A DNA stretch of 64,000 bases from JAGXOF01 sp046545575 (GCA_046545575.1 JBKGZM010000001.1:16657-80656), one strand, 5' to 3'; counted from the first letter of the stretch, positions 8,378 through 17,771 are shown. The notes: generated by a model not told the origin, from the letters alone. A program made the numbers and translations.

Positions 8378-8947
8378 ATGACAGCAATTACAGAAACGCC
8401 ACCAACTCGCGAGAAAACATTCTTGGAGGAAGTTGCGTCAAGACCCGGGGGAGAGGATATCAACTCCTGCATCCAATGCGGAACATGCACGGCATCCTGC
8501 CCCAATGCCAAGATAATGGATTACACTCCTCGGGAAATGATTGCTTTAACACGCGCGGGAGAGCGCAAGAAGGTCCTGTCCAGCAACTCAATGTGGGTAT
8601 GTGCCTCCTGCTACATGTGTACTGTGCGGTGCCCCCGAGACATCAAGCCGACAGACCTGATGCATGCTTTCGAGGCACTGGCCATCCAGCATGGGATGGC
8701 TACAAGGCGAGTAGGTACTCCTATTGCTTATCAAGCGTTTGTTGACTCAATTAAGAGTAATGGCCGGGTCCATGAGTTCGGCATGATGTTCAAATACTAC
8801 TTAAAGACCAATCCCTTCGCCGCCCTTAAAATGTCCGGCTTAGCGCTAAAATTACTAACTCACAGGCGAATGTCCCTTACAGCCGACAAGATAAAGGGCG
8901 TTGATCAAGTCAAGAAAATCGCTGAAAAGGCGAAAACTCTGGAATGA
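8378..8947 (+). CDS. hdrC: heterodisulfide reductase-like subunit C, ferredoxin type
   Basis: Cytoplasmic iron-sulfur subunit that carries electrons between HdrA and HdrB. 189 aa, with two [4Fe-4S] motifs: CIQCGTCTASCP near residues 31-42 and CASCYMCTVRCP near 76-87, then a helical C-terminal half (no membrane helix long enough for a membrane anchor). Strong ribosome site AAGGAGG. First gene of hdrC-hdrB-hdrA; hdrB starts 38 nt on. In methanogens HdrBC reduces CoM-S-S-CoB; no CoM/CoB genes are visible here, so the acceptor is unknown. Confidence 0.92.
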   Translation: MTAITETPPTREKTFLEEVASRPGGEDINSCIQCGTCTASCPNAKIMDYTPREMIALTRAGERKKVLSSNSMWVCASCYMCTVRCPRDIKPTDLMHAFEALAIQHGMATRRVGTPIAYQAFVDSIKSNGRVHEFGMMFKYYLKTNPFAALKMSGLALKLLTHRRMSLTADKIKGVDQVKKIAEKAKTLE

Positions 8948-8985
8948 CCCTTTACCCGCCAATAGTTACAGTTAGGAGGTAGCCG

Positions 8986-9858
8986 ATGAGATACTATTCA
9001 TATTTTCCAGGTTGCTCGGCCAAGGGCACAGCGGTAGGATATGAAATCTCCATCCAGGCCATTAAGAGTTCGCTGGAGATGGATCTGGCTGAGCTGGACG
9101 ATTGGAACTGCTGTGGGACTACGCCTTACGCTTCTACAGACGAGCTGGGGGCAATATGCATCGCCGCTCGCAACCTGGCATTGGCGGAGAAAACTGGTCT
9201 CGATCTGGTGACCGCTTGCAGCGCGTGTTATGTCACACTTGCGAGAGCAAATTCCTTTATCAAGCTCTATCCTGACATCAAGGAAAAGGTAAATCAGGCC
9301 CTGTCAGAGGTCGGACTGGAGTATAAAGGGACCGTTAAGGTGCGGCACTTGCTGGAGGTCATAATCAACGATATCACCCTGGAATCCGTTTCTTCCAAGG
9401 TGATAAACCCACTCGATGGACTTAGGGTGGCTCCATACTATGGATGCCAATTGGTCCGCCCCGATCTGGGATTTGATGACCCCGAGAATCCCCAAACACT
9501 GGATCGTTTGATCACGAGCCTGGGAGCAGAGGCCACACCTTTCCAAAATAAGAACCGGTGCTGCGGAAGCTCTCTAGTGATAGCGGAGCCAAAGGTAGCA
9601 TTCAGACTCATTCGTGATGTGCTTGCCAGCGCACAAGAGGGCAACGCGCAATGCATAATTACCGCATGTCCATTGTGTCAGACCAATCTGGATGCTTATC
9701 AAGGTATGGTAAACAGCGAGTTCAAAACCAAGTTCGATCTCCCTGTTTTATTCTTCACCCAGCTTATCGGCCTTGCTCTGGGTATCGACGCCAAGACATT
9801 GGGCATAGACACAGCAATAGTATCGCCCAAGAAGGTAATGGCAGCGATAACGAAATAA
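8986..9858 (+). CDS. hdrB: heterodisulfide reductase-like subunit B (two CCG domains)
   Basis: Catalytic-type subunit, 290 aa. Two cysteine-rich CCG motifs are complete: first FPGCSAKG, DWNCCGT and CSAC (near residues 9, 42 and 80), second YYGCQL, NRCCGSS and CPLCQ (near 150, 190 and 228). In characterised HdrB these hold noncubane [4Fe-4S] clusters that cleave a disulfide. All ligand positions are intact, so catalysis of a disulfide-like or other two-electron acceptor is plausible. GGAGG ribosome site 6 nt before ATG. Lies between hdrC and hdrA in one operon. Confidence 0.93.
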   Translation: MRYYSYFPGCSAKGTAVGYEISIQAIKSSLEMDLAELDDWNCCGTTPYASTDELGAICIAARNLALAEKTGLDLVTACSACYVTLARANSFIKLYPDIKEKVNQALSEVGLEYKGTVKVRHLLEVIINDITLESVSSKVINPLDGLRVAPYYGCQLVRPDLGFDDPENPQTLDRLITSLGAEATPFQNKNRCCGSSLVIAEPKVAFRLIRDVLASAQEGNAQCIITACPLCQTNLDAYQGMVNSEFKTKFDLPVLFFTQLIGLALGIDAKTLGIDTAIVSPKKVMAAITK

Positions 9859-9935
9859 CTGTGGCAACCGAGGTCGGTTAATCAACCTTAACTGACCTTT
9901 AATCAATGAAATCAATATACAAAAGGGGTGTGCAA

Positions 9936-12900
9936 ATGGAAGAGCCAAGAATCGGTGTTTACATTTGTCACTGTGGAAGTAACATCGCGGGAACGGTGAA
10001 CTGTGAGGACGTATCCGCTTTCGCGCAGGATCTGCCTGGAGTGACCATAGCTCGCGACTACAAGTACATGTGTTCGGACCCCGGGCAGAACCTCATCAAA
10101 GAGGACATCAAAAACCTCAATGTCAACCGTGTTGTTGTAGCTTCCTGCTCGCCGCGGATGCACGAACCCACATACCGACGCTGTATTCAGGAAGCAGGAT
10201 TAAATCCATACCTGTTTGAGATGGCCAATATCAGGGAACATTGCTCCTGGGTTCACCCAAACGAACCTGAGAAAGCTACGGAAAAGGCTAAAGCGCTGGT
10301 TCGCGGCGCAGTACAGAAAGTCTACTATCACGAGCCACTGGAGACAAGGGAGGTTCCGGTAAATCCCAGTGTCTTGATTATGGGTGGAGGAATTGCAGGT
10401 ATCCAGGCCGCTCTCGAAATCGCCAGTTCTGAAAACAAGGTATACTTGGTAGAACGTGAGCCTTCTATTGGCGGTCACATGGCTCAACTCGACAAGACCT
10501 TCCCTACCCTTGACTGTTCAGCCTGTATCCTCACCCCCAAGATGAGTCTTGTAGGAGCTCATCCAAATATCGAGCTCCTGACTTACAGTGAGGTAGAAGA
10601 GGTAGCAGGCTATGTTGGCAATTTCGAGGTTAAGGTAAGGGAAAAGGCTCGATTTGTCGATGAAGAAAAATGCACCGGATGCGGTGAATGTACCAGGGCA
10701 TGTCCTGTAGAAATCCCTTCCAAGTTCGAGTTGGGAATGACCAACACAAAGGCCATAGCAACGTCCTTCGCCCAGGCCGTTCCCAATGTCGCTTCCATCT
10801 ATAAACGTGAGGGAGGTGCCTGGCCCCCCTGTCGCTTTACATGCCCCGCCGGAGTAAATGCTCAGGGGTACATCGCCCTCATCTCTCAGGGCAATTTCAA
10901 GGAAGCGGCCGAGGTCGTGAGAAAAACCATGCCGTTCCCAGGCATTCTGGGGAGGGTATGTACACATCCATGCGAATCGGAGTGTGAGCGAGCAAAGCTC
11001 GATGAACCAATGGCCATCAGGGCTCTTAAGCGTTCAGCTGCTGACTATGAGAGGAAAGTGGGCAGGGAAAAAGCAAGCCCTGTAGAGATAACCAAGAAAG
11101 GGAAGATCGCGGTCGTGGGTTCAGGCCCAGCCGGCCTCGCATGTGCCTATGACCTCATACGCGAAGGATACCCTGTGACGGTATTTGAGGCAATGCCCGA
11201 AGCCGGGGGAATGCTTCGGTACGGCATTCCCGAATATCGCTTGCCAAAGGACGTGCTGGACAGCGAGATCAGCTACATAGAGGAACTTGGAGTAGAGATC
11301 AAGACAAACAATCCGATCAACGATATCGGTCAGCTTTTCAACGAGGGGTATAAAGCCATATTCATGAGTAACGGCGCCTGGACAAGCCAGAAGATGAGAA
11401 TAGAAGGGGAGGATGCAAACGGGGTGCTCCATGCGCTGGACTTCCTGAAGCGCGTCAATTCCGGAGATCAAACCCAAATAGGCAAAAAGGTAGCCGTTGT
11501 CGGCGGTGGCAATGCTGCCATCGATGCTGCCAGGGTAGCATGGCGATTAGGCGCTGAGGAGGTAAGCATCGTCTACCGGCGCTCACGGGAAGAGATGCCC
11601 GCGGAAAAGAGTGAAATCGAGGAAACTGAAAGGGAAGGTATCAACATACAGTTCCTGGCAGCACCAAACAAAGTTCTAAGTGAAGGCAATAAGGTCAGTG
11701 GCATAGAGTGCACGCGAATGGAACTAGGTGAGCCTGATGCCAGTGGCCGACGTCGGCCCGTGCCCGTAAAAGGGTCTGAGTTCACTCTGGATGTAGACAA
11801 CGTCATCATTGCCATCGGACAGGGCGTCGACAAGGAAGCACTGCCTGAGGAGCTTGAATACACTCAATGGAATACCCTCTCAGTTGATGAGATTACTTTG
11901 GAGACGAACATCGACGGCGTATTCGCCGGTGGTGACGTAGTTTCCGGCCCAGCCTCGGTAATCGACGCTGTTGCTGCAGGCAAGGAAGCCGCTACATCAA
12001 TTGACCGCTACATCAGGGATGTGGACATGAAAGAGGGCAGACCAGAGGAGAGGAGAAAGGTGTCCGATGTGCCCAAAGAGGGTGTTGCCAGTGCTTCGAG
12101 AAGTTCCATGTCCACCATTGAAGTTGATAAGCGGGTCCGTTCCTTCGCTGAAGTCGAGCAGGGCTTTGATGAAAATACAGCAATAGAGGAAGCCAAGCGC
12201 TGCTTGAATTGTGCCGGGTGTGCGGATTGTCGAGAGTGCGAGAAGGTCTGTGAGGCCGGGGCCATCAATCACAGCATGCAGGACGAGATCCTGAACCTGG
12301 AAGTAGGAAACATAATCGTAACCACTGGCTTCCAAGCCTTCGACCCAACACCGATTTACCAATACGGGTATCATCGCCTGGATAATGTTGTTACCGGCCT
12401 GGAGTTCGAACGTCTGATAAGCGCATCAGGTCCAACCGAAGGGCATATAGCACTTAAGAATGGAGAAGAGCCGGATAGTGTGGCTATTATCCATTGTGTA
12501 GGAAGCCGGGATGCCAAATACCACGAGTACTGTTCGCGGGTCTGCTGCATGTATTCCATGAAGTATGCCCATTTACTCAGGGAACACGTCCCGAACGCCA
12601 GGATATATGAATTCTACATTGACCTGAGATGCTTCGGCAAAGGCTATGAAGAATTCTACAACCGGATGCTGAAGGAGGATATCACCTTCATTCGCGGCCG
12701 GCCCGGCGAGATCACACAGGAGGACGGCAAACTGGTAGTCCATGCCGAAGATACGCTGGCTTCCATCATGCGTGATATACCGGTCGACATGGCAATCCTG
12801 AGCATAGGCCTGGAGCCACAGGAAGATGCCGATGAGGTCTCCAAACTACTCAAGATGAGCAGAAGCGCGGATGGCTTCTTTATGGAGAGTCATCCCAAGC

Positions 12901-13277
12901 TAGAGCCAGTATCCACACCCACAAAGGGAGTATTCATCGCCGGCTGCTGCCAGGGGCCCAAGGATATCCCTGACACGGTAGCTCAGGCTTCAGGGGCAGC
13001 GGCGGAGGCTCTGGCCATGATCAGCAGAGGAAAGGTTGAAGTGGAAGCAGCTACCTCCGTGGTGGACGAAGACCTTTGCTCCGGCTGCAAAACATGTGTA
13101 TCACTATGCCCCTATGGCGCGATTTCGTTCGATGAAGAGAAAAAGGTGGCTGTCATAAACGAGGTGCTGTGCGAAGGGTGTGGTCTATGTGCCGCTACCT
13201 GCCCTTCAGGCGCTATCAAGGCCAGGCACTTCACGACACAGGAGATCATGGCGCAGATCGAGGGCATTCTGGTTTGA
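9936..13277 (+). CDS. hdrA: HdrA-type bifurcating flavoprotein with an inserted GltD-like module
   Basis: Central FAD/FeS subunit expected to bifurcate electrons between ferredoxin and HdrBC. Start chosen at ATG 9936 behind AAAAGGGG rather than the upstream ATG at 9906. 1113 aa; ordinary HdrA is about 650. Order: N-terminal HdrA part (ICHCGS); FAD fold IMGGGIAGIQAA near 145; ferredoxin motif CTGCGECTRACP near 245; then a GltD/NfnB-like insertion with PPCRFTCPAGVNAQG near 297, FAD loop VVGSGPAGLA near 390 and NAD(P) loop VVGGGNAAIDAA near 520; Cys-rich linker CLNCAGCADCRECEKVC near 755; HdrA remainder CVGSRDAKYHEYCS near 852; two C-terminal [4Fe-4S] motifs near 1046 and 1077. The insertion should add a second FAD and an NAD(P)H site. 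Confidence 0.92.
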   Translation: MEEPRIGVYICHCGSNIAGTVNCEDVSAFAQDLPGVTIARDYKYMCSDPGQNLIKEDIKNLNVNRVVVASCSPRMHEPTYRRCIQEAGLNPYLFEMANIREHCSWVHPNEPEKATEKAKALVRGAVQKVYYHEPLETREVPVNPSVLIMGGGIAGIQAALEIASSENKVYLVEREPSIGGHMAQLDKTFPTLDCSACILTPKMSLVGAHPNIELLTYSEVEEVAGYVGNFEVKVREKARFVDEEKCTGCGECTRACPVEIPSKFELGMTNTKAIATSFAQAVPNVASIYKREGGAWPPCRFTCPAGVNAQGYIALISQGNFKEAAEVVRKTMPFPGILGRVCTHPCESECERAKLDEPMAIRALKRSAADYERKVGREKASPVEITKKGKIAVVGSGPAGLACAYDLIREGYPVTVFEAMPEAGGMLRYGIPEYRLPKDVLDSEISYIEELGVEIKTNNPINDIGQLFNEGYKAIFMSNGAWTSQKMRIEGEDANGVLHALDFLKRVNSGDQTQIGKKVAVVGGGNAAIDAARVAWRLGAEEVSIVYRRSREEMPAEKSEIEETEREGINIQFLAAPNKVLSEGNKVSGIECTRMELGEPDASGRRRPVPVKGSEFTLDVDNVIIAIGQGVDKEALPEELEYTQWNTLSVDEITLETNIDGVFAGGDVVSGPASVIDAVAAGKEAATSIDRYIRDVDMKEGRPEERRKVSDVPKEGVASASRSSMSTIEVDKRVRSFAEVEQGFDENTAIEEAKRCLNCAGCADCRECEKVCEAGAINHSMQDEILNLEVGNIIVTTGFQAFDPTPIYQYGYHRLDNVVTGLEFERLISASGPTEGHIALKNGEEPDSVAIIHCVGSRDAKYHEYCSRVCCMYSMKYAHLLREHVPNARIYEFYIDLRCFGKGYEEFYNRMLKEDITFIRGRPGEITQEDGKLVVHAEDTLASIMRDIPVDMAILSIGLEPQEDADEVSKLLKMSRSADGFFMESHPKLEPVSTPTKGVFIAGCCQGPKDIPDTVAQASGAAAEALAMISRGKVEVEAATSVVDEDLCSGCKTCVSLCPYGAISFDEEKKVAVINEVLCEGCGLCAATCPSGAIKARHFTTQEIMAQIEGILV

Positions 13278-13295
13278 GCTTTGTCATGTGTGGAT

Positions 13296-14384
13296 ATGGA
13301 ACAGATTCAGTCTCCGCGGATGCAGCAAGAGCAGCGGCATGTTCTTCGCATAGAGCAAGCCAACCTCCTGCAGATGTCTGAGGAGGAATTTCAGAGCTTA
13401 GTTGCTCAAATAGAAAAGAGCTCTCTCTTTAAGAAGCTCTACAAATCAGAAAACATAATCCATTACCAGCGATTCCCCAAGACTGATATCTCCGCTCGCT
13501 GCTACGAGCTCAAGGAAAACATCCTCGCTGACGAGGGCTCTCTCGATGTGGAGCCCCTTCTGCAGCAGAGAGGGGAAGTGGTGGAGCTTATACAAAAGAT
13601 AGGGCTGGAGAAGTTCAAGGAGTTCTTCCTCTTTCCCGACCCCGAGATTACCGCAGAGCATATCGCACAGGAGTGTAATATAAGTCTCTCCCAGGTGCAC
13701 AGGATAAACGAATTCATCACCGACTTTTCCGCCATGAGCGAGTTCTATCATCCTTCAGCGATCAGCCCGGAGGAGAGAGTCCATTACTCCAAGGTCGCTT
13801 CAATAGAACGAGCACATGACGGCTTTGTTATCGGCTATTACCCCCCATCACTTGCCAGGGGAAGATATTCGATTAACTACGAAAAATTTGAGAAAATAAT
13901 AAATGAGAGGTTAACTGAGGCAGAGGGTAAGGAAGCAAGGAAGCTGTTCAGGAAACTGGAGTTGATAAATGTGCGCAAAGATACGCTGACGCAGATATTG
14001 CAAAATGTGGTGGAGAAGCAGAAACTATATTTGGACACCGGGGATGCGATGTCTCTCCTTCCGTTAAGTCAGAAGGAAATGGCCAACCAAATAGGACTGG
14101 ATTCAAGCACGGTCAGCCGTACTATTCACGGGAAAAGCGTGGAGACGCCATGGGGAGAGGAGAAACCGATTAAAGATTTCTTCGCACATCCCAAGGACTT
14201 CAAGAAAGAGGCGCTTAAGAGAGTCTTTGAATCCGAAAGACGACCTCTCAGCGACCAGGCGATCAAAGAGAAACTGGAGGAGTCAGGTATATTACTTTCC
14301 CGGCGCTCGATAGTGAACTTGAGGCAGGAGCTGAGAATGCCTTCATCACGAAAACGGTTTAAGAAACAGGAAAGCACAAAATGA
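13296..14384 (+). CDS. rpoN: short divergent RNA polymerase sigma-54 factor
   Basis: Alternative sigma factor that needs an AAA+ activator. Start taken at ATG 13296; an in-frame TTG lies at 13281, only 4 nt after hdrA. About 362 aa versus 430-500 for typical RpoN. A Gln/Leu-rich N-terminus (LRIEQANLLQMSEEEFQSL) resembles region I. The core-binding part is diverged; the helix-turn-helix LPLSQKEMANQIGLDSSTVSR near 253-273 is clear when read as LPLSQKEMANQIGLD then SSTVSR, and the RpoN box reads SRRSIVNLRQEL near 334 against the usual ARRTVAKYREEL, followed by MPSSRKR. It continues the hdr operon and overlaps the kinase gene by 4 nt. Confidence 0.88.
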   Translation: MEQIQSPRMQQEQRHVLRIEQANLLQMSEEEFQSLVAQIEKSSLFKKLYKSENIIHYQRFPKTDISARCYELKENILADEGSLDVEPLLQQRGEVVELIQKIGLEKFKEFFLFPDPEITAEHIAQECNISLSQVHRINEFITDFSAMSEFYHPSAISPEERVHYSKVASIERAHDGFVIGYYPPSLARGRYSINYEKFEKIINERLTEAEGKEARKLFRKLELINVRKDTLTQILQNVVEKQKLYLDTGDAMSLLPLSQKEMANQIGLDSSTVSRTIHGKSVETPWGEEKPIKDFFAHPKDFKKEALKRVFESERRPLSDQAIKEKLEESGILLSRRSIVNLRQELRMPSSRKRFKKQESTK

Positions 14385-16306
14385 GTGTTGTGTACACCAT
14401 AAAGGATAAATGCAAGGAATGCTACGCATGTGTCCGTAGCTGCCCTGTAAAAGCTATTAGGGTTAGAGAGCGGAAAGCCGAGGTCTTGAGGGATCGGTGT
14501 GTGGCCTGCGGCACGTGTATTAATGTCTGCCACGCAGGCGCAAAGAAATACGAAAGCGATATCGGGCTTGCTTGGCAATTACTGCGTGAAAATGCACCTG
14601 TCATAGCCGTTTTGTCGACCTCGTTCCCAGCAGGCTTTCCTGAAGTCCGCCCGAGGCAGCTCGTCACTGCCCTTAAGAAACTCGGATTCAACGAGGTTAT
14701 GGAGGCTGCTTTTGGCGCTGAACTGGTTGCGCGCGAATACCGCAGGCTCTTCGATGAGAACAAAAAGGCTCCAATGCTCTCTTCTACCTGCCCGGCGTTT
14801 GTATCCATGATAGAGAAATTCTATCCTCAATTGATAAACAACTTAGCGCCCACTGTCTCACCAATGATAGCCATGGGCCGAGTTATCAAGTGGAAATACA
14901 ATCCAAATGCTAAAGTTGTCTTTGTGGGCCCATGTATTTCTAAGAAACTCGAGAAGATAGATGAAAAACTCTCTGGCGTAATCGATGCCGTCCTTACCTT
15001 TCCCGAGTTAAAGGAGATGTTTGCAGCCAAAGAGATTGATCCTGCCTCTGAAGAGGAATCACAATTCTCCGGGCCAAAGTCCAACCTCGGGCATCTATTT
15101 CCCATCTCCGGAGGATTGCTAAAGGTGACCGGAATTCCCGGCGACATTTCCACTACTGACGTCGTCTGGGCCGAAGGAAGGAGACGAGCTCGATGGTGTG
15201 TTGATGATCTCGCCCAGAACCGGATCGCCACCCGATTCCTAGATGCCTACTTCTGTGAAGGATGTATCAACGGCCCAGCAATCGGTAATGAGTTACGTAC
15301 AACGGAAAAAAGAAGGATCGTTACCGAACACTTTGTGAATGAGTCTAATCCTGCGCAGGCTGAGAAAGACATCCAAGAGTACAGCGGAATCGATCTGAGT
15401 CGCAAGTTTACAAATAGATTCAGCTCTCTGGAGCAACCCCGTGAGGAAGATGTAGAGGAAGTCCTTAATCAGATCGGTAAGGCATCTCCAGAAGATCAAC
15501 TTGACTGTGGCGCCTGTGGCTATGCTACCTGTAGGGAGCTGGCCGTAGCAGTGTCTCAGGGGCTGGCCGAGGTAGAGATGTGCTGGCCATATCTGTTTCG
15601 CAAGCTCAAGGATGCTCAGGAACAACTTATTCAAGCGGAGAAATTAACATCACTGGGGCAAATGGCGGCGGCTATCGCCCATGAAATCAATAATCCACTG
15701 GCGGGAGTTCTGACCTACACCAAACTTCTGATGAAAAAGGCCGAAAACGATTCTCTGACCAAGGAGATGTCCAGGGAGTATCTCCCGAAGATGGAGTCAG
15801 AGGTGACCCGCAGCTCCCGAATAATTCGCAATCTGCTGGATTTTGCCAGACAAACGGAGCCGATGTTACGTGAAACAGACATAAATCAAACCATAGAAAA
15901 AGCTCTATCTCTCGTAGGACACCAGGCGCAGATACAGAATGTCGAGGTCAAAAAAGAGCTGAGCCCTGACTTGCCCAAAATCACAGCTGATTTCGACAAA
16001 TTACAGCAGGTGTTTACCAACCTTATTCTGAACGGGGTTCAGGCGATGCCGGATGGTGGAACGCTCACGTTACGGAGCCAGCCCACGGGCAATGGCCATG
16101 TCAGGATTGACATTCAGGACACCGGATATGGCATACCCAAAGAGAACTTTCGCAATCTGTTTACGCCTTTCTTCACCACCAAAGAAAAGGGGAAGGGGGT
16201 AGGCCTGGGACTGGCTGTAGTGCATGGCATTATAGAGCAGCATAAAGGAAAGATCAATGTCCAGAGCGAGGAAGGGAAGGGAACGAGGTTCAGTATCTAT
16301 TTGTAA
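14381..16306 (+). CDS. [FeFe]-hydrogenase-like sensor histidine kinase
   Basis: Probable cytoplasmic sensor of H2 or redox state, 641 aa. Order: two [4Fe-4S] motifs near residues 11-55 (CKECYACVRSCP, CVACGTCINVC); an H-cluster-type domain with L1 SSTCPAF near 133, L2 GPCISKKLE near 183 and L3 FCEGCINGP near 291; a PF04060-type FeS motif CGACGYATC near 375; HisKA with IAHEINNPLAG near 430 (phospho-His); HATPase with NLILNGVQAM, DTGYGIP and GVGLGLAVVHG. All four H-cluster cysteines have counterparts, but L3 is CX2C where catalytic enzymes have CX3C. No transmembrane segment. Overlaps rpoN by ATGA; the NtrC-type regulator is next, so they are presumably cognate. Confidence 0.9.
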   Translation: MSVVYTIKDKCKECYACVRSCPVKAIRVRERKAEVLRDRCVACGTCINVCHAGAKKYESDIGLAWQLLRENAPVIAVLSTSFPAGFPEVRPRQLVTALKKLGFNEVMEAAFGAELVAREYRRLFDENKKAPMLSSTCPAFVSMIEKFYPQLINNLAPTVSPMIAMGRVIKWKYNPNAKVVFVGPCISKKLEKIDEKLSGVIDAVLTFPELKEMFAAKEIDPASEEESQFSGPKSNLGHLFPISGGLLKVTGIPGDISTTDVVWAEGRRRARWCVDDLAQNRIATRFLDAYFCEGCINGPAIGNELRTTEKRRIVTEHFVNESNPAQAEKDIQEYSGIDLSRKFTNRFSSLEQPREEDVEEVLNQIGKASPEDQLDCGACGYATCRELAVAVSQGLAEVEMCWPYLFRKLKDAQEQLIQAEKLTSLGQMAAAIAHEINNPLAGVLTYTKLLMKKAENDSLTKEMSREYLPKMESEVTRSSRIIRNLLDFARQTEPMLRETDINQTIEKALSLVGHQAQIQNVEVKKELSPDLPKITADFDKLQQVFTNLILNGVQAMPDGGTLTLRSQPTGNGHVRIDIQDTGYGIPKENFRNLFTPFFTTKEKGKGVGLGLAVVHGIIEQHKGKINVQSEEGKGTRFSIYL

Positions 16307-16345
16307 CCGATCCTCCTTTGAATTCTTGGTTCAAGGTGAAAACTG

Positions 16346-17746
16346 ATGCAGGATGCTGACACCACACGACAATCCCCGGATATGAAAAGCCAGATCAAAA
16401 TCCTCGCTGTCGATGATGAAGAGACAGTCCGCGAATCACTAAAGGACTGGCTCACCGACTCAGGGTATCAGGTGCTGGTCGCTGAAGACGGATACAAAGC
16501 ACTCGACATTATTAAACGTGAGAAGATAGGCATACTCATAGCCGATTTAGTAATGCCGGGCATAGACGGCATTGAACTCATGAGAAGAACCAAGGAAATC
16601 TCCCCTGACACGGGTGTAATCATCATAACTGCGTACGGAAGCGTACCCAGTGCTGTGTCCGCGATGCATGAAGGGGCCTATGACTATATCGAGAAGCCAT
16701 TCTGCCCCGAACGGGTGGAGTCGCTCCTTGAGAAGTTGATGGAACACCAGAGATTGGTAGAGGAAAACCGAGTTCTCCGCGAACAATTAGAAGACCATTA
16801 CCGTTTTGAGAACATCATCGCTAAGAGCCACAAAATGCACAAGATTTTCGATGTGGTCAAAACCGTGGCCAAGAGCAATGCCAGTGTCCTCATCACCGGC
16901 GAAAGCGGGACCGGCAAGGAGCTTATTGCACGGGCCATCCATAATCTAAGTCCCCGCCGGGACAAGCCTTTCGTGGATGTGAGTTGCGCTGCATTACCTG
17001 AGAGCCTCCTCGAGAGCGAGCTATTCGGGCATGAGAGAGGGGCTTTTACCAGCGCTGTAAATCAAAGAAAGGGAAGATTTGAACTCGCTCACCGCGGGAC
17101 CCTTTTCCTCGATGAAATAGGAGAGATAAGCACCAACATGCAGGTACACCTGCTCAGAGTCCTGGAGGAACGGGAGTTCACTCGCGTCGGGGGCACTGAG
17201 CCCATAAAGACCGATGTACGCCTCATTTCAGCCAGCAACAAAAACCTGAAGGAGGCGATAAACGAGGGAGAATTCAGGGGAGACCTCTACTATCGCCTGA
17301 ACGTAGTCAGCATTGAACTCCCGCCCCTCAAGGAAAGAAGCGAAGATATCCCCCTGCTGGCTCAACATTTTCTGAACAAGTTCGCCCGGGAGAACCAGAA
17401 AGGTGAGATTAAGCTTTCTTCCGAGGCCATGGACTTCCTTATGAAGTACGACTGGCCCGGGAATGTAAGGGAGCTAGAGAACACTATTGAGAGGGCGGTC
17501 GTGCTCACACAGGATAGCACGATCAACGTAGATGATCTGGCAACACAAAACCTACCTTCTGCTCAGCAATCTTCAAGTGAAGGAAGCCTTGAAGATATGG
17601 AAAAGCAACACATTGTAAATGTCCTCAAGGAGACCAGCGGGAACCACACCGAAGCAGCGAAACGGCTCGGGATCACCCGGATGACCCTTTACAAGAAAGT
17701 CAAGAAATACGGAGTGGATGTAAACAAATTAAGCAGTGCTGTATAA
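16346..17746 (+). CDS. NtrC-family sigma-54-dependent response regulator
   Basis: Enhancer-binding activator, 466 aa. Receiver domain near residues 14-130 (VDDEETVRES, phospho-acceptor Asp in LIADLVMPG); AAA+ domain with Walker A GESGTGKE near 186, Walker B TLFLDEIGE near 253 and arginine finger region DLYYRLN; Fis-type helix-turn-helix near 425-455 (NHTEAAKRLGITRMTLYKK). The sigma-54-contacting loop reads GAFTSA rather than GAFTGA, a change at a normally strict position. Follows the sensor kinase by 39 nt and ends the operon before a strong terminator. Likely phosphorylated by that kinase and acting with the adjacent sigma-54. Confidence 0.93.
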   Translation: MQDADTTRQSPDMKSQIKILAVDDEETVRESLKDWLTDSGYQVLVAEDGYKALDIIKREKIGILIADLVMPGIDGIELMRRTKEISPDTGVIIITAYGSVPSAVSAMHEGAYDYIEKPFCPERVESLLEKLMEHQRLVEENRVLREQLEDHYRFENIIAKSHKMHKIFDVVKTVAKSNASVLITGESGTGKELIARAIHNLSPRRDKPFVDVSCAALPESLLESELFGHERGAFTSAVNQRKGRFELAHRGTLFLDEIGEISTNMQVHLLRVLEEREFTRVGGTEPIKTDVRLISASNKNLKEAINEGEFRGDLYYRLNVVSIELPPLKERSEDIPLLAQHFLNKFARENQKGEIKLSSEAMDFLMKYDWPGNVRELENTIERAVVLTQDSTINVDDLATQNLPSAQQSSSEGSLEDMEKQHIVNVLKETSGNHTEAAKRLGITRMTLYKKVKKYGVDVNKLSSAV

Positions 17747-17771
17747 TTTGTTTACAGTCCAGGGGCAGCCC

